Shown here in pieces: positions 62,990 through 64,000 of a stretch of 64,000 nucleotides of DNA (its first letter is position 1; the number at the start of each line of letters is the position of its first letter). The notes under the pieces were generated by a model that made no database searches, had not been told where the DNA came from, and saw only the letters and a program-made list of their open reading frames with translations. The DNA comes from Cupriavidus oxalaticus (GTDB taxonomy: Bacteria > Pseudomonadota > Gammaproteobacteria > Burkholderiales > Burkholderiaceae). The DNA lies in contig NZ_CP069811.1 in assembly GCF_016894385.1 (NCBI RefSeq), positions 720,501 through 784,500 of the forward strand. The letters are read 5' to 3'. Position numbers and translations under genes: made by a program.

Positions 62990-64000
62990 TCAGGCGTTGG
63001 TCTTGCGTCCCACGCTGCGGATCAGCTGCGTGACCCGCGTCATGTACTGGTCGAACGCCTGGTTCGCCTGGGCCTGGCTGTCGATGGGTTTGGCGACGGT
63101 GCGTCCTTCCGCCTCCAGCTTGCCCAGGATATCCGGCTTGGACAGCGCTTCGCCGATCGCCTTGCGCAGCACCGTGACCCGCTCCGCCGGCGTGCCGGCC
63201 TTGACGAAGTAGCCGCCGCCGATGGTGTATTCGAAGTCCGGAATCTGCCTGCTTTGCGAGATCAGCGGGATATGCTTCAGCGCCGGCGGCAGTGCCCTGG
63301 AAAAACTGGTCAGGATGCGCAGCCGGCCTTGCTGCTGCATGGCGTCGAAGCTCGACTGGTAGGGCAGGATGGCGAAGTCGACTTCGCCGCCGGCCAGGCC
63401 CTGCAGTGCCGGCGCGCCGCCCTTGTACGGCACGTGCAGCAGCGGTGCGCCGAGCCTGGCGGCCAGCGCGTCCCCCATCAGGTGATAGATCGAGTCGATG
63501 CCAACGGTCGCATAGGTCAGCGGCTTGGCCTTGCTCTGCTTCGCCAGGTCGAGGAACTTGTCCAGGCTGTCTGCGCCCAGGCCGTTCCTGGCCATCAGCA
63601 CGATATTGGCATCGCTGATCGGCGCGGCCAGCATGAAGTCCTGCGGCTTGTAGCGAGCGGCCGGGTTCAGCAGCGGGGCCAGGAACACTTCGTTGATCGA
63701 GCCGTGGAAGAAGGTGTAGCCATCCGCCGGTGCGGCCAGCACCTTGTTGGCGCCGATCAGGCCGGTGCCGCCGCCGTAGTTCTCGACCACGACCTGCTGC
63801 CTGACGCTCTTGCTGATCGATTCGCCGAAGATGCGGGCAGAGGTATCGCTGGCCCCGCCGGCCGGATACGGCACCACCAGCGCCAGCGGCCGGGCGGGGA
63901 AGGTTTCAGCGGCAAGCGCGGGTCGTGCACCCAGCGCACCCAATGCCGAGGTGCCGGCGGCGCAGCCGGCCAGTTGCAGGAAGCGGCGGCGGTTCAGTGA
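62990..64000 (-). CDS. Bug/TctC-family solute receptor, Tat signal, partial at window edge
   Basis: About 336 residues are present; the start codon lies just beyond the right edge. Reading inward from the edge gives SLNRRRFLQLAGCAAGTSAL, a twin-arginine signal, then the Bug markers LALVVPYPAGGASDTSARIFGESI, VVVENYGGGTGLIGANKVLAAPADGYTFF and LLHVPYKGGAPALQGLAGGEVD. The ligand is unknown. This is the third Bug-type receptor in the window and the second with a Tat-type signal. It ends 53 bp before the ATG of the EamA gene at 62937 on the same strand. Confidence 0.9.
   Translation of the reverse strand, partial: SLNRRRFLQLAGCAAGTSALGALGARPALAAETFPARPLALVVPYPAGGASDTSARIFGESISKSVRQQVVVENYGGGTGLIGANKVLAAPADGYTFFHGSINEVFLAPLLNPAARYKPQDFMLAAPISDANIVLMARNGLGADSLDKFLDLAKQSKAKPLTYATVGIDSIYHLMGDALAARLGAPLLHVPYKGGAPALQGLAGGEVDFAILPYQSSFDAMQQQGRLRILTSFSRALPPALKHIPLISQSRQIPDFEYTIGGGYFVKAGTPAERVTVLRKAIGEALSKPDILGKLEAEGRTVAKPIDSQAQANQAFDQYMTRVTQLIRSVGRKTNA

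Overview
The window is GC-rich, densely coded DNA of a beta-proteobacterium of the Burkholderiaceae, most like Cupriavidus or Ralstonia. The pointers are several Bug/TctC-type solute receptors, TRAP and LIV-type transporters, a Cupriavidus-style kbl plus short-chain-type threonine dehydrogenase pair, a nap locus joined to a full ccm locus, and a style of tightly overlapping stop/start codons. This assignment is inferred from gene content, not from any search.

Layout. 1-3553 (minus): the end of an operon with an HlyD-type adaptor, an exported alpha-barrel protein and a cellulose-synthase-like glycosyltransferase cut by the window edge. 4083-9359 (minus): an MFS transporter behind a three-gene TRAP transporter whose DctM has a large insertion. 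9622-11750: an exported intradiol dioxygenase-like protein, a 71-residue unknown and an ankyrin protein. 11848-31708: the centrepiece, a complete-looking pyridine-ring catabolic locus that best fits picolinic acid (pic). It has a MarR regulator, a four-component Rieske oxygenase, a five-gene LIV-type ABC transporter, an MHS-type MFS transporter, an amidohydrolase-type decarboxylase, the 2,5-dihydroxypyridine-to-fumarate enzymes and a three-subunit molybdenum hydroxylase. A palindrome TCAG-YRTR-CTGA occurs at nine places in exactly the promoter regions of this locus, with a degenerate copy before the MarR gene, so the block looks like one regulon.

31753-34618: an XRE-cupin regulator divergent from kbl-tdh (threonine catabolism). 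34622-41548: ccmABCDEFGHI for cytochrome c maturation, joined to 41552-45829, napEDABC for periplasmic nitrate reduction; cytochromes NapB and NapC need the Ccm system. 45964-52790: a MalT-like regulator, a Bug receptor, a small fimbrial-like secreted protein, serA and two lipoproteins. 53181-57088: an operon for galactarate/talarate-type sugar acids (aldolase, tartronate semialdehyde reductase, enolase-superfamily dehydratase and a Bug receptor). 57133-58388: a complete IS481-family element with 49-bp ends and a 6-bp target duplication, inserted in the exact centre of a 26-bp palindrome that is half of a REP-like pair. 58556-64000: a Crp-type regulator divergent from a class II aldolase and a GhrA-type dehydrogenase separated by an 11-bp tandem repeat, then an exported unknown, a HigA antitoxin remnant, an EamA transporter and a Bug receptor cut by the right edge.

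In the pic locus the inferred route is: uptake of the pyridine carboxylate by the ABC and/or MFS transporter; 6-hydroxylation by the molybdenum enzyme; 3-hydroxylation by the Rieske system; decarboxylation to 2,5-dihydroxypyridine; ring cleavage to N-formylmaleamate; deformylation to maleamate; deamidation to maleate; isomerisation to fumarate. I saw no rRNA, tRNA or CRISPR array.
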